Origin: Pseudanabaena sp. BC1403
GTDB taxonomy: Bacteria; Cyanobacteriota; Cyanobacteriia; Pseudanabaenales; Pseudanabaenaceae
DNA length: 64,000 nucleotides
Direction: 5' to 3'
NCBI RefSeq assembly: GCF_002914585.1
Contig: NZ_PDDM01000024.1
Span: forward strand, 28,667 to 92,666
Shown: one piece after another, positions 1-7,465 of the stretch
How the letters are laid out: each line of letters begins with the position of its first letter
Numbering within the stretch: position 1 is the first letter of the stretch
Notes under the pieces: generated by a model
What the model saw: only the letters and a program-made list of their open reading frames with translations
Database searches by the model: none
Told to the model about the DNA's origin: nothing
Made by a program: the position numbers and the translations under genes

Positions 1-1
1 T

Positions 2-1054
2 GATGGCCCAGCACTCCTATTCGATCTGACAATTTTTAAAGAACGTCTTCAGCGATTGCGAGAATTAGGCGATCGCTATAATTGCCAGTTTTTAATGCCC
101 GTCAAAGCTTTCAGTCATCCACTTATTTATCAGATCACTGGCGAAGTACTCTGGGGATTTGACATCTCTAACTACAATGAATATGCTGGTTTGCCAACAC
201 CTTTAACCAATAAACTGGTGAGCCTAACCGATCCTGCCTTTGACGGTTACGACCTGCAATTATTCCTCACCAAACAAAACAACTTTAGAATTTATATTGA
301 GACGCTTTCTCAAGCTAAAAAGCTGCCATCTCAACAGGTGGATTTTGGGATTAGGCTCAATTCTTCTTCTCTCTTGACCAGAGAAGATGGCGATCGCCCA
401 TTTGATAGTTATAGTCGTTTCGGCATATCCAATCTGACGGAATTAGCCAAGTTAGCCCAGTCCGCACCAGATCGTTTTGTCGGCTTTCATATTCATCATG
501 GGCTCCATGAGAATTCCTCAGATACGATCTTGACTTTTGCCCGTCAAGCGATCACACTAGCCGATCAGTTTCAACTTCCACTTCCGAGCATCGATCTAGG
601 CGGAGGATTAGCGGAGATTGGGTTTTCACAATTGGAATCTCTACTTATAGAACTTCGTCGTTTGTTGCGATCTCATACTGTTTTGATATTTGAGGCTGGG
701 AAACTTTTATTTGAGGATATCGGTTTTGCCTATGGCAAGGTGAAGTCTTTACAATGCGATCGCCGTGGTTGGATGATGACTCTCGATCTGTCCAAAAGTT
801 GTCATCTGCGGTGGTCACAGCCTCAACTGATTGTCCCAAATTCTACCTCGGCTACCCAAGTCCCAGTGAGCATTTATGGTGCTACCTGTAATGAAGGCGA
901 TCGCTTAGGTGAGTTTCTAGTTCCTCTTCCCAATTTTAAGGACAGTCCCTATCAAGAAGGCGATATCGTTGTTTTTAAAAATATCAATTGTTATTCGGTT
1001 TCTTGGAATACCTCATTTAATGGCATAAAACCAGCAGAAGTAAAGTTTTTCTAG
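2..1054 (+). CDS. PLP-dependent fold-III decarboxylase, 5' end outside window
   Basis: The reading frame is open from base 2, so the gene begins before the window; a TTG at 56 is only an internal codon. Visible residues fit the alanine-racemase-like barrel of ornithine/diaminopimelate/carboxynorspermidine decarboxylases: the PLP lysine in MPVKAF near the start, a Gly-rich phosphate-binding stretch LGGGLAEIGF, an EAG motif, and CNEGDRL near the C-terminus, matching the family's C-x-x-x-D substrate-binding loop. The family removes the alpha-carboxylate from a basic amino acid or carboxy-polyamine; the exact substrate cannot be read from sequence alone. The downstream neighbour is convergent. 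Confidence 0.8.
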   Translation, partial: DGPALLFDLTIFKERLQRLRELGDRYNCQFLMPVKAFSHPLIYQITGEVLWGFDISNYNEYAGLPTPLTNKLVSLTDPAFDGYDLQLFLTKQNNFRIYIETLSQAKKLPSQQVDFGIRLNSSSLLTREDGDRPFDSYSRFGISNLTELAKLAQSAPDRFVGFHIHHGLHENSSDTILTFARQAITLADQFQLPLPSIDLGGGLAEIGFSQLESLLIELRRLLRSHTVLIFEAGKLLFEDIGFAYGKVKSLQCDRRGWMMTLDLSKSCHLRWSQPQLIVPNSTSATQVPVSIYGATCNEGDRLGEFLVPLPNFKDSPYQEGDIVVFKNINCYSVSWNTSFNGIKPAEVKFF

Positions 1055-1066
1055 TTTTTTTGTTGG

Positions 1067-1134
1067 CGATCTCATCAACACTCCATCTCCTGAGGGCGAT
1101 CGCTATTACTGAGAGTCTTGATTTTTAGGCGATC
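1067..1134. repeat. Direct repeat copy 1 flanking the HEAT gene
   Basis: About 68 bases that recur at 1829-1896. The last 38 bases (1097-1134) are identical in both copies and the first 30 are diverged. The copy includes the stop codon and last codons of the minus-strand gene at 1125-1745. Confidence 0.75.
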
Positions 1135-1745
1135 AATAAACTTAGACTCTGAACATTCTTTCGGACGTACTCGCTCGGATCGGACGCATGGCATTCGAGA
1201 CATTCCTTGAGTTTAGGCGAATCAACCATTTGCAGAACATGCAAGGCAGCGATTCTTGTGTACTCATTTTTCTCGCGCAGATTGGTAATGGCGATTTCCT
1301 CGGCTTCAGATGGCGAGAATGGGGTAATAGCCATCAATGAACGCCGACGTACATACTCGTATTCGTCGAAAAGAAATGGACGAATGAGATCTGCCGCATT
1401 GTAGAGTTTGGCTTCGCTGACTGACACGGCAATTTGCCACTTCGCATCTTGATCTCGGCTCGGGATAACATGTTTGGCTAACTTTGACAACAGGAGCGGA
1501 AATTCGATGAGATATTCCCGAATAAGTTCTGTCTCATTGTCCCGCGCAATTGCGAAGAGCAAGTCGTTCGCAACATCGTCTGGGATGTCACCGTCCTTGA
1601 ATCGAAAAATAGCAGATTTCGCTGCTGCCCAAAGATCATCCCATTGCTTGTAGTCACATTCCCATTCACCATTCCTTTGCTCGTGAGGCGGTTGCCACTG
1701 TTTGAACTTGGTTACTTCAGTTTTGAGTTCTAAGATTTGAGGCAT
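1125..1745 (-). CDS. HEAT-repeat-like protein
   Basis: A 206-residue soluble protein. The N-terminal half is acidic and Trp-rich with no family recognised. The C-terminal half (about residues 90-200) is built of short helical pairs with the spacing of HEAT repeats, for example YVRRRSLMAITPF, YTRIAALHVLQM and YVRKNVQSLSLL. Such repeats mediate protein contacts. There is no signal peptide or membrane segment. The gene stands alone, convergent with the decarboxylase, and is flanked by 68-base direct repeats, which suggests movement or duplication as a cassette. It resembles small helical immunity-like proteins found singly in bacterial genomes, but no toxin partner is adjacent. Function unknown. 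Confidence 0.6.
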   Translation of the reverse strand: MPQILELKTEVTKFKQWQPPHEQRNGEWECDYKQWDDLWAAAKSAIFRFKDGDIPDDVANDLLFAIARDNETELIREYLIEFPLLLSKLAKHVIPSRDQDAKWQIAVSVSEAKLYNAADLIRPFLFDEYEYVRRRSLMAITPFSPSEAEEIAITNLREKNEYTRIAALHVLQMVDSPKLKECLECHASDPSEYVRKNVQSLSLLIA

Positions 1746-1828
1746 AACTTTTATTTGTAATGCAATTGTAGTTTAATGATTTTTCATCGGTAAAATCATC
1801 CTAGATTCCACTTTGGTTTAATTCAAGC

Positions 1829-1896
1829 GTGATCGCATTAACAATCTATCTCCTAAAGACGATCGCTATTACTGAGAGTCTTGATTTTTAGGCGAT
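1829..1896. repeat. Direct repeat copy 2 flanking the HEAT gene
   Basis: Second copy of the repeat at 1067-1134; 38 identical bases at its right end (1859-1896). In the minus direction it would encode a short tail ending in the same stop codon as the HEAT gene, so it may be the 3' end of a lost paralogue. Confidence 0.7.
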
Positions 1897-2065
1897 CTCA
1901 AAATGGTTAACCTCAATCCAAGAGGTAGCTTTGCAAAATCCCAAACTTGACGATGCTTTGCGCGATCGCTTAATTCGAGCGATCGCAGAGTTAAATGTAG
2001 TAGCGGCATGTTTGGAGTCTGAGTATGGCGATCTCATTCCTATAAATTTGTCGCCCAAAGGATAG
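1892..2065 (+). pseudogene. Possible gene remnant
   Basis: An open frame of about 57 codons without an ATG runs to a stop at 2063-2065 and reads like a real helical C-terminus (NPKLDDALRDRLIRAIAEL, then CLESEYGDLIP). It ends inside the 3' end of vapC on the other strand. It may be the tail of a broken gene whose 5' part was replaced by the direct repeat. Two HIP1 sites inflate its coding look, so confidence is low. Confidence 0.25.
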
Positions 2066-2441
2066 AAACGTCTTTATATTGGCTAAACATGTGATCAGCC
2101 GTCACAATCGTCATATTTTCCAGTTGAGCCTGTGCAATTAACATTCTGTCAAATGGATCACGATGATGTAAAGGTAAAGCCGCAGCTTGTAAAGCATGAT
2201 TCACTGAAATATCAAGCGATCGCGCCCCCAATTGCACCATACGACTTGATATATAGCTATCTACTGGTTCTGGTAATGGCAACTTGCCGATCGCAACTTT
2301 GATACCCATTTCCCAAACACTTGCCACAGAGAACCACACTTCATTAGCTTCATCGACAAGGCAAGCGATCGCCTCTTCACTCAAACGTTCTGGCTGGGCA
2401 AACCACCACAACCAGCAATGAGTATCTATTAACAGTTTCAC
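2040..2441 (-). CDS. vapC: VapC-like PIN-domain toxin
   Basis: A 133-residue PIN-domain ribonuclease of the type II toxin class. The metal-binding acidic residues of the fold are in place: D6 in LLIDTHCW, E44 in SVASVWEMGIK, D95/D98 in RDPFDRML and D116 in TADHMF. Length is usual for the family. Family members cleave RNA, often tRNA or rRNA, when the antitoxin is degraded. The start codon overlaps the stop of the Phd-like gene by four bases (2438-2441), the usual coupled arrangement. The target RNA cannot be predicted. Confidence 0.9.
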   Translation of the reverse strand: MKLLIDTHCWLWWFAQPERLSEEAIACLVDEANEVWFSVASVWEMGIKVAIGKLPLPEPVDSYISSRMVQLGARSLDISVNHALQAAALPLHHRDPFDRMLIAQAQLENMTIVTADHMFSQYKDVSILWATNL

Positions 2442-2683
2442 GCTTCACCCCCCTCAAATGCTGACAAAATCTCTTCTGGCAAAGGATCGTTAAAGTCTTC
2501 AGGCACGATAAAACGTCCCCGATCAATTCCTAAACTAGCTTTTCGATTAGCAGAAGTACAAAATGGAACCAGCTTGGCAACGGGAATACCTCGGTTAGAA
2601 ATAACAATCTCTTCTCCAAGTTCCACCCTTGACAAAAGACGGGAAAGATTGGTTTTAGCCTGATGAATATTAACGGTTTCCAT
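2438..2683 (-). CDS. Phd/YefM-family antitoxin
   Basis: An 81-residue antitoxin, first gene of the pair. The N-terminal half has the Phd/YefM DNA-binding signature: INIHQAKTNLSRLL-like helix, then VELGEEIVISNRGIPVAKLVPF. The C-terminal half should wrap the PIN toxin. Family members repress their own promoter alone and more strongly with toxin bound. The upstream spacer at 2684-2730 contains the near-repeated words tagactaagttta / tagactaagttta, which fits an operator. Confidence 0.9.
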   Translation of the reverse strand: METVNIHQAKTNLSRLLSRVELGEEIVISNRGIPVAKLVPFCTSANRKASLGIDRGRFIVPEDFNDPLPEEILSAFEGGEA

Positions 2684-2689
2684 ATAAAC

Positions 2690-2724
2690 ATACTAGACTA
2701 AGTTTATAGACTAAGTTTAGTATG
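2690..2724. promoter_or_regulatory. Possible antitoxin operator
   Basis: Directly upstream of the phd/vapC operon the word AGACTAAGTTTA occurs twice in tandem (about 2695 and 2708), with a third partial copy. Tandem operator half-sites at this position are usual for autoregulated Phd antitoxins. Inferred from position and repetition only. Confidence 0.4.
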
Positions 2725-2760
2725 ACTTGACAATCTTGTAAATACCAAAATCTCCTAATG

Positions 2761-3654
2761 CTAATGATGCAGACTGATTTCCTGTGAATTAAGGAGTAAC
2801 TGCAAAGACTCTCCATAGACAAGATCGTCAATAGGCATAGCGATCACCTCTAGCACCGATGGATTTTGGAAATGGCGCAGCTTCGTTTCAGGATGAGGAT
2901 AGTACACCCAACCATCATAGCGATCGCCCTTATAAAGAACTTGACAGGAAACAAAGGAAAAATCTTCAGGTGGATGCGCAGTTGTCCAATGCACTTGCCG
3001 AAAAGTGTACTGGGGCTTTTGGATCGTGTAAGTGTAAGGAGAGATATCAATATTTAAAGTGCCTCGAAAATAGGGCGATAGGTCTAACCCTAGATTTTGG
3101 AAGAAGGGAATTTGCATCGAGATTGAACCTTCAGCATAAGGACTATTCTCTGAAAGCCCCGAAGCAACGCGATGCCCTTGAATCAGTTTGCCATCTACAG
3201 CACATAAACTCAGAGCCTCCCTCACAACTCGCCTTGTGCGATCGCCTATCCCCTCAGCAACTGACTCCCGATTACCCGCCACATTTAGAACCTTGACTTG
3301 CTGAGCAATTAGCCAATCATGCAAGGTTAGCGCATCGGGATTAATGAGATATGGCTTTGCATATTTGTTACAAGATTCAATGGTTAGCTTTGTGCCATCA
3401 CTATGAAGGCGATCGGCAAAAATAACCGTTGCATCAGCAGCTTGGACATTGTGGACAGTGCGAACCTCATATTCAGTGCGATCGGCTTCCTGTAAGCCAA
3501 ACTTGGCAAGCTCCAAATTTTCTCCCAACTCAGTACGGTAGCCCTTAGGTGCAAGCCCACCCGTAGCAATGCCCAAGTCCGCCGCCGCCAGCAATCCGCC
3601 CCAATCGGCACCAGTTTGTCCACCTGAAATGATTAACGTTACGCGCTTGTTCAT
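2761..3654 (-). CDS. SLOG-fold putative molybdenum carrier with C-terminal extra domain
   Basis: About 297 residues from the ATG at 3654; a TTG eight codons upstream is less likely. Residues 1-150 match the putative molybdenum-carrier family of the SLOG superfamily, with the nucleotide-binding loop SGGQTGAD at 10-17, then GLAPKGYRTELG, and a core resembling lysine-decarboxylase-like Rossmann proteins. Residues from about 165 form a second domain with GLSENSPYAEGSISM, RGTLNIDIS and GWVYYP. These resemble the cradle-loop barrel of CTP-dependent riboflavin kinases (conserved GTLN), which is inference. Molybdenum binding in the family is itself only predicted. The gene is convergent with nothing and lies upstream of the phd/vapC pair with a 77-base gap, so probably a separate transcript. 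Confidence 0.7.
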   Translation of the reverse strand: MNKRVTLIISGGQTGADWGGLLAAADLGIATGGLAPKGYRTELGENLELAKFGLQEADRTEYEVRTVHNVQAADATVIFADRLHSDGTKLTIESCNKYAKPYLINPDALTLHDWLIAQQVKVLNVAGNRESVAEGIGDRTRRVVREALSLCAVDGKLIQGHRVASGLSENSPYAEGSISMQIPFFQNLGLDLSPYFRGTLNIDISPYTYTIQKPQYTFRQVHWTTAHPPEDFSFVSCQVLYKGDRYDGWVYYPHPETKLRHFQNPSVLEVIAMPIDDLVYGESLQLLLNSQEISLHH

Positions 3655-3700
3655 GAATATATACACTTTGATGGACAATTCTTAGGATGCCATATAAGAA

Positions 3701-3839
3701 TTACTACGCAAATAAACCAAGAACTCAAGTTCTTGGCTAAAAGCTCAAGTCCACTGAAGTGGACTACAGAAAACTGTTAGTTAACCCGTTTCAACGGGTT
3801 TGAGCTTTTAGACCGCACTTGAGTGCAGGGCTAATGCTT
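3701..3839. repeat. Degenerate copy of small inverted-repeat element C
   Basis: Contains the hairpins AAGAACTcAAGTTCTT, AAGTCCACTGAAGTGGACT and AACCCGTTTCAACGGGTT in the same order as the reverse complement of the element at 5651-5811. The outer ends have decayed. Lies in the spacer upstream of the helicase gene. Confidence 0.7.
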
Positions 3840-3908
3840 GAGTGCAAAGTCAATGCTGCGATTTGAGAAACTTCTGGCATAATACAAGGGATTTTTTTGA
3901 GGCGTGCG

Positions 3909-5501
3909 ATGTCCGAGCTACGAGACTATCAACAGCGGGTGATCTCCGAGATTTATGCAACTTGGCGATTAGGCAAGCGAGCTATTTTGCTAGCTATGCC
4001 AACAGGTTCAGGAAAGACACGCACCTTTAGCGAACTCGCTAAACATTTCGACGATCGCAATCAGCGCGTTCTCTTATTGGTTCATCGCGAAGAATTGCTC
4101 TGGCAAGCGCGAAAAACCCTAGAACAAACACTGCGATCGCCCATTGGTATTATTAAAGCCGATCAGCCCATGCACATAGAGCATCCTGTGCAATGTGCTT
4201 CAGTCCAGACTTTGGTAAAACGACTCGAAAAACAAGAAGTAGATTTGGGTGCGATCGCCCTCGTGATTATTGATGAAGCTCACCTTTCACTTGCACCAAG
4301 TTATCTAACAATTTTGCGCCATTTTCCCGAAGCATTAATTTTGGGAGTGACAGCCACACCTTCTCGGCTGGATGGAAGAGGATTTGATCGCCTTTATGAA
4401 GCATTGGTGGTGGGGCCTTCTGTATCCGAATTAATTTGGAGAGGATTTCTCGCGGATTATGATGTGCTTGCACCCGAAAGCTTTTTACCGACAGAAGAAG
4501 GGATTCGTATTGCAGGAGGAGATTTTAATTCTGCTGACCTAGCTGAGCGCATCGATCGCCGCTATGTGGCGGGTTGTGCCGTGGATGCATATTTGCGCCA
4601 TGCTCCTCAAAAACGTTGTGTTGTATTTGCAATTAACCTAGACCATTCCAAAGCGATCGCAGAGCGTTATCGCACCGCAGGCATTGCCGCCGAACATATC
4701 GATGGCGAAACTGCAACTAAAGAACGTCAAGCCATCCTTGAACGTTTTCGTGCTGGTCAGACCCTAGTACTCTGCAATGTCAATTTGTTCACCGAAGGCT
4801 TTGACTTTCCCGAAATCGAAGTAATCCAGCTATGTCGTCCCACCAAATCCGTCGCCTTGCATTTACAAATGCTCGGTCGCGGACTACGTCCTAAAGGTGG
4901 TCGCAAAGCATTGATTCTCGATCATGCGGGTAATTGCTTGCGCTTAGGTGGAGCGAAGGCAGAACGAAATTGGACATTACAGGGATTAGAAGAAGAAATT
5001 CCTGCAATTGAACCAGAGCTTGAGCCATTAATCGAACAGATCGAACTATCCATCACTGATATTCCCAAACCTCAAGTCGATTTGCCCAATTTACCCAAGC
5101 GTCGCGTCGAAATTTACGAAACAGATGCCGATTTTTTCAGTCTTCCTACCCATGCCGAACTCGAAACTCATCTAGCTCAACAAGCATACAGCCAGCCAAC
5201 CCAATCCAGAAATGTTTCCAGATCGCCATCAAACTCCAATACAACTATTCCAAACCGCGATCGCCGATCTACCCAAACCCGCTCAATCGCTTCAAAAGCA
5301 TCTCCAAGAGCATCTTCAACGAGTCGCTCTCACCGTCCTCCTCGGCAGTTATCGCCTATACAGAAAGTAAGCAAAGCTGCGATCGAACTAGCCGAGCTAC
5401 TCGAAAGTATCCTCGTTTGGGTTTGGCGATCGTGGTTTCCTCCAAAACACAAACAGATGGATATCTCTCGTAAATATAAACGTCCCCCAAACTACCGATA
5501 G
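3909..5501 (+). CDS. SF2 DEAH-box helicase with basic tail
   Basis: A 530-residue helicase counted from ATG 3909; a TTG at 3897 is rejected. Motif Q/I: LRDYQQRVI then Walker A MPTGSGKT at 30-37. Motif II is DEAH at 122-125, motif III TATPSR, and motif VI QMLGRGLRP in the second RecA domain. This is the architecture of the ResIII/ERCC3-like group of superfamily 2. Family members translocate on or unwind DNA using ATP. The last 110 residues are low in complexity and rich in Ser, Arg and Pro, with WVWRSWFPPKHKQ near the end; they may bind nucleic acid. No methylase or specificity gene is adjacent, so there is no restriction system here. A possible -10 (CATAAT) lies near 3878. Confidence 0.85.
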   Translation: MSELRDYQQRVISEIYATWRLGKRAILLAMPTGSGKTRTFSELAKHFDDRNQRVLLLVHREELLWQARKTLEQTLRSPIGIIKADQPMHIEHPVQCASVQTLVKRLEKQEVDLGAIALVIIDEAHLSLAPSYLTILRHFPEALILGVTATPSRLDGRGFDRLYEALVVGPSVSELIWRGFLADYDVLAPESFLPTEEGIRIAGGDFNSADLAERIDRRYVAGCAVDAYLRHAPQKRCVVFAINLDHSKAIAERYRTAGIAAEHIDGETATKERQAILERFRAGQTLVLCNVNLFTEGFDFPEIEVIQLCRPTKSVALHLQMLGRGLRPKGGRKALILDHAGNCLRLGGAKAERNWTLQGLEEEIPAIEPELEPLIEQIELSITDIPKPQVDLPNLPKRRVEIYETDADFFSLPTHAELETHLAQQAYSQPTQSRNVSRSPSNSNTTIPNRDRRSTQTRSIASKASPRASSTSRSHRPPRQLSPIQKVSKAAIELAELLESILVWVWRSWFPPKHKQMDISRKYKRPPNYR

Positions 5502-5590
5502 AAGTTTATTCCCGCTTAGTGCGCTCAAGCCTAGAAATTCTCTAGTCATTTCCTTTCAGGATATGTCCAGCGACAAAGACAAATAATTGT

Positions 5591-5624
5591 GGCTCAATCG
5601 GTGTTTCAAAGCATTGAGCCTTTT
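5591..5624 (+). terminator. Terminator after the helicase gene
   Basis: Eight-base stem GGCTCAAT / ATTGAGCC (5591-5598 with 5613-5620) followed by TTTT. Confidence 0.6.
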
Positions 5625-5650
5625 ATCATGATTTGACCTCCACGAAACAT

Positions 5651-5811
5651 CTATAGGACTTACGCATCTGCCCTGCAATAAATTGCGGGCTAAAAGCTTA
5701 AACCTGTTGAAACAGGTTGGTTTGAGGCTTTCTTTAGTCAGTTAAAACTGACTTGAGCTTTGAGCCAAGAACTTTAGTTCTTGGTTGATTTGCGTAAGTC
5801 CTAATCTATAG
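5651..5811. repeat. Small inverted-repeat element C, 161 bases
   Basis: Ends in inverted repeats CTATAGGACTTACGCA and TGCGTAAGTCC...CTATAG. Inside are hairpins CCTGTTGAAACAGG, CAGTTAAAACTG and CCAAGAACTTTAGTTCTTGG. No open frame. This is the size and layout of a MITE (a short element moved in trans by a transposase). It fills most of the 408-base spacer 5502-5909; the rest shows nothing recognisable apart from the terminator. Confidence 0.75.
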
Positions 5812-5909
5812 AGATTACCTTTTCCCTTTTCCTTGAATTACGTTTTATTACGAGCCGTAACTACATAACCCCCTTAACGTCAAGCAATGTAACAATTCCC
5901 AACAAAGTT

Positions 5910-6674
5910 ATGCTGTCAGACCCTAACGCCTCAACACCAAGACCAGCATCTCCATTTCCACAACTATTCAGTGGAATGCTTGCCCTTTCGATCGCACTTG
6001 TCGGTAGTGCCTTTCTCGCTGGCAATGCCCTGCGATCGCTAAGGTCAAATGACATTTTGACCGTGATTGGTTCATCGACCCGTCCCATTCGTGCAGATTT
6101 TGTGATTTGGCGCAGCTCTGTATCTAGCCAACAGACGACATTGCCGCTTGCTTACCAAGAACTCAAACGCTATAACGAACGAGTGCGAGCCTATCTCAAG
6201 AGCAAAAATATTCCTGATGATGCGATCGTCGTCAGTGCGATCGAAACTCAACCGATTCCAGAAACCAATAGTAATGGAGTTCAAACTGGTAAAACCATAG
6301 CTTATAGATTGATCCAACGCTTTGAGATTCGCTCTAAAGATGTCGATGGCATCAGTGCGATCGCGCGATCAAGTACAGACTTGATTAATGAGGGTATTCC
6401 CTTCACCTCGGAGCCTGCGGAATATCTCTATACGCAGCTTAGTCAGTTACGAGTGGAAATGATTTCTGAAGCGACGAAAGATGCGAAGGCTAGAGGCGAT
6501 GCAATCGTCAATGTTTCAGGCAGTCGCCTCGGCACAATTCGCAAGGCGGAAACAGATGTCTTTCAGATTACGGCGCGATATTCCACTGAGGTCAGCAACA
6601 GTGGCTCTTACAACACCACCTCGATTGATAAAGACATTCGAGCGGTGGTAGCGATTACTTTTGCTGTTGAATAA
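5910..6674 (+). CDS. SIMPL (DUF541) domain protein
   Basis: A 254-residue protein with one membrane segment or signal anchor at about residues 20-42 (LFSGMLALSIALVGSAFLAG) and a periplasmic SIMPL/DUF541 domain after it: ILTVIGSSTRPIRADFVIWR, then repeated Ala/Glu-rich helices, DAKARGDAIVNVSGSRLGTI, and a closing beta strand AVVAITFAVE. Members are found in envelopes of many bacteria; the biochemical role is not established. Start is the only ATG ahead of the anchor. The gene stands alone on the strand. Confidence 0.8.
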   Translation: MLSDPNASTPRPASPFPQLFSGMLALSIALVGSAFLAGNALRSLRSNDILTVIGSSTRPIRADFVIWRSSVSSQQTTLPLAYQELKRYNERVRAYLKSKNIPDDAIVVSAIETQPIPETNSNGVQTGKTIAYRLIQRFEIRSKDVDGISAIARSSTDLINEGIPFTSEPAEYLYTQLSQLRVEMISEATKDAKARGDAIVNVSGSRLGTIRKAETDVFQITARYSTEVSNSGSYNTTSIDKDIRAVVAITFAVE

Positions 6675-6679
6675 GGGAT

Positions 6680-6845
6680 AATTTACCTCACCCTAGCCCT
6701 CCCCTTGCACCTACCTTGTACACACATCTCAGTTTGTGCGTGAAACAAAGAAATTACCCCACCCTAACCCTCCCCTTTTCAAGGGGAGGGAACAAGATTT
6801 CTGGTCTTCCCCCTTTGCAAGGGGGAATTAAAGGGGGTAATTCAT
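6680..6845. repeat. C-rich spacer with inverted repeats
   Basis: The stretch carries TTACCyCACCCTArCCCTCCCC twice and the hairpins CCCTCCCCTTTTCAAGGGGAGGG and CCCCCTTTGCAAGGGGG. This motif set is a common dispersed intergenic repeat in cyanobacteria. No gene seen. Confidence 0.55.
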
Positions 6846-6906
6846 TTGTTCTACAATGTTAGTGAGACGCTTTGCGCCACTGCTAAACATTGTCAAAGTG
6901 TAAATA

Positions 6907-7398
6907 ATGAGTTACTCCAATTCGCGATCGCCATCATCCCCCTGTCCTGTCTGTATGCATGGCACGATCGCACCCATGCCGATGATGGAATCTTTGGCTT
7001 GCGATTTTTGTAGTCATATTTTTATCCTTGAGCAAAGTGCCGATCAACGCCAGCAATTTTTGAAGATGGCAGATACTATCTCTTTGCTGCGATGGGCATG
7101 GACTGGCAAGCGCTGGGAAAATGCAAATGCGGTGCAGGTTTATAACAGCCGTTGGTTAAGTATTTTGGGGATTTTATTAGTATTAGTACCGACCGCGATC
7201 GCATCCCTTGCTGTCTATCTTTTTCCAACAGAACCAGATGTCCCACTAGCATGGTTTCCTAAATTCTGGGCGATATCCACATTTTTTGGTCATTTGATTG
7301 TGTTGTTATCAATCACCCGTGACTATACAGAGTTTCCCATCAGGGCTTATTGGCGATCAATTAAGCGATCGTTTGAACATCAAAACCAAAGAAGCTAG
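6907..7398 (+). CDS. Zinc-ribbon membrane protein, unknown function
   Basis: A 163-residue protein. Residues 10-40 carry two CxxC pairs, CPVC and CDFC, forming a zinc ribbon. Two membrane segments follow at about residues 80-105 (WLSILGILLVLVPTAIASLAVYLF) and 115-135 (FWAISTFFGHLIVLLSI). A basic C-terminus ends the protein. The last 17 bases of the gene lie inside the left arm of the palindrome at 7382-7436, so the final residues were shaped by that element. It precedes the ABC transporter on the same strand. Role not recognised. Confidence 0.7.
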   Translation: MSYSNSRSPSSPCPVCMHGTIAPMPMMESLACDFCSHIFILEQSADQRQQFLKMADTISLLRWAWTGKRWENANAVQVYNSRWLSILGILLVLVPTAIASLAVYLFPTEPDVPLAWFPKFWAISTFFGHLIVLLSITRDYTEFPIRAYWRSIKRSFEHQNQRS

Positions 7399-7436
7399 TG
7401 GCGGCGCAAAGCGCCGCCACTAGCTTCTTTGGTTTT
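7382..7436. repeat. Perfect 26-base-arm palindrome
   Basis: Arms 7382-7407 and 7411-7436 are perfect complements around a loop AAA; the inner eight pairs are GGCGGCGC/GCGCCGCC. The left arm encodes the last residues of the gene ending at 7398. It could end transcription but has no T-run on the plus strand beyond GGTTTT. Confidence 0.9.
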
Positions 7437-7465
7437 AGAGATGAATGTAGCTATAAAATGGCTAT

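Noticed and set aside
2859..3296. 145-codon frame antisense to the SLOG-fold gene
   Set aside because: Shadow frame; the opposite strand has clear family motifs.
3909..5501. Type I or III restriction subunit
   Set aside because: No methylase or specificity gene beside it.
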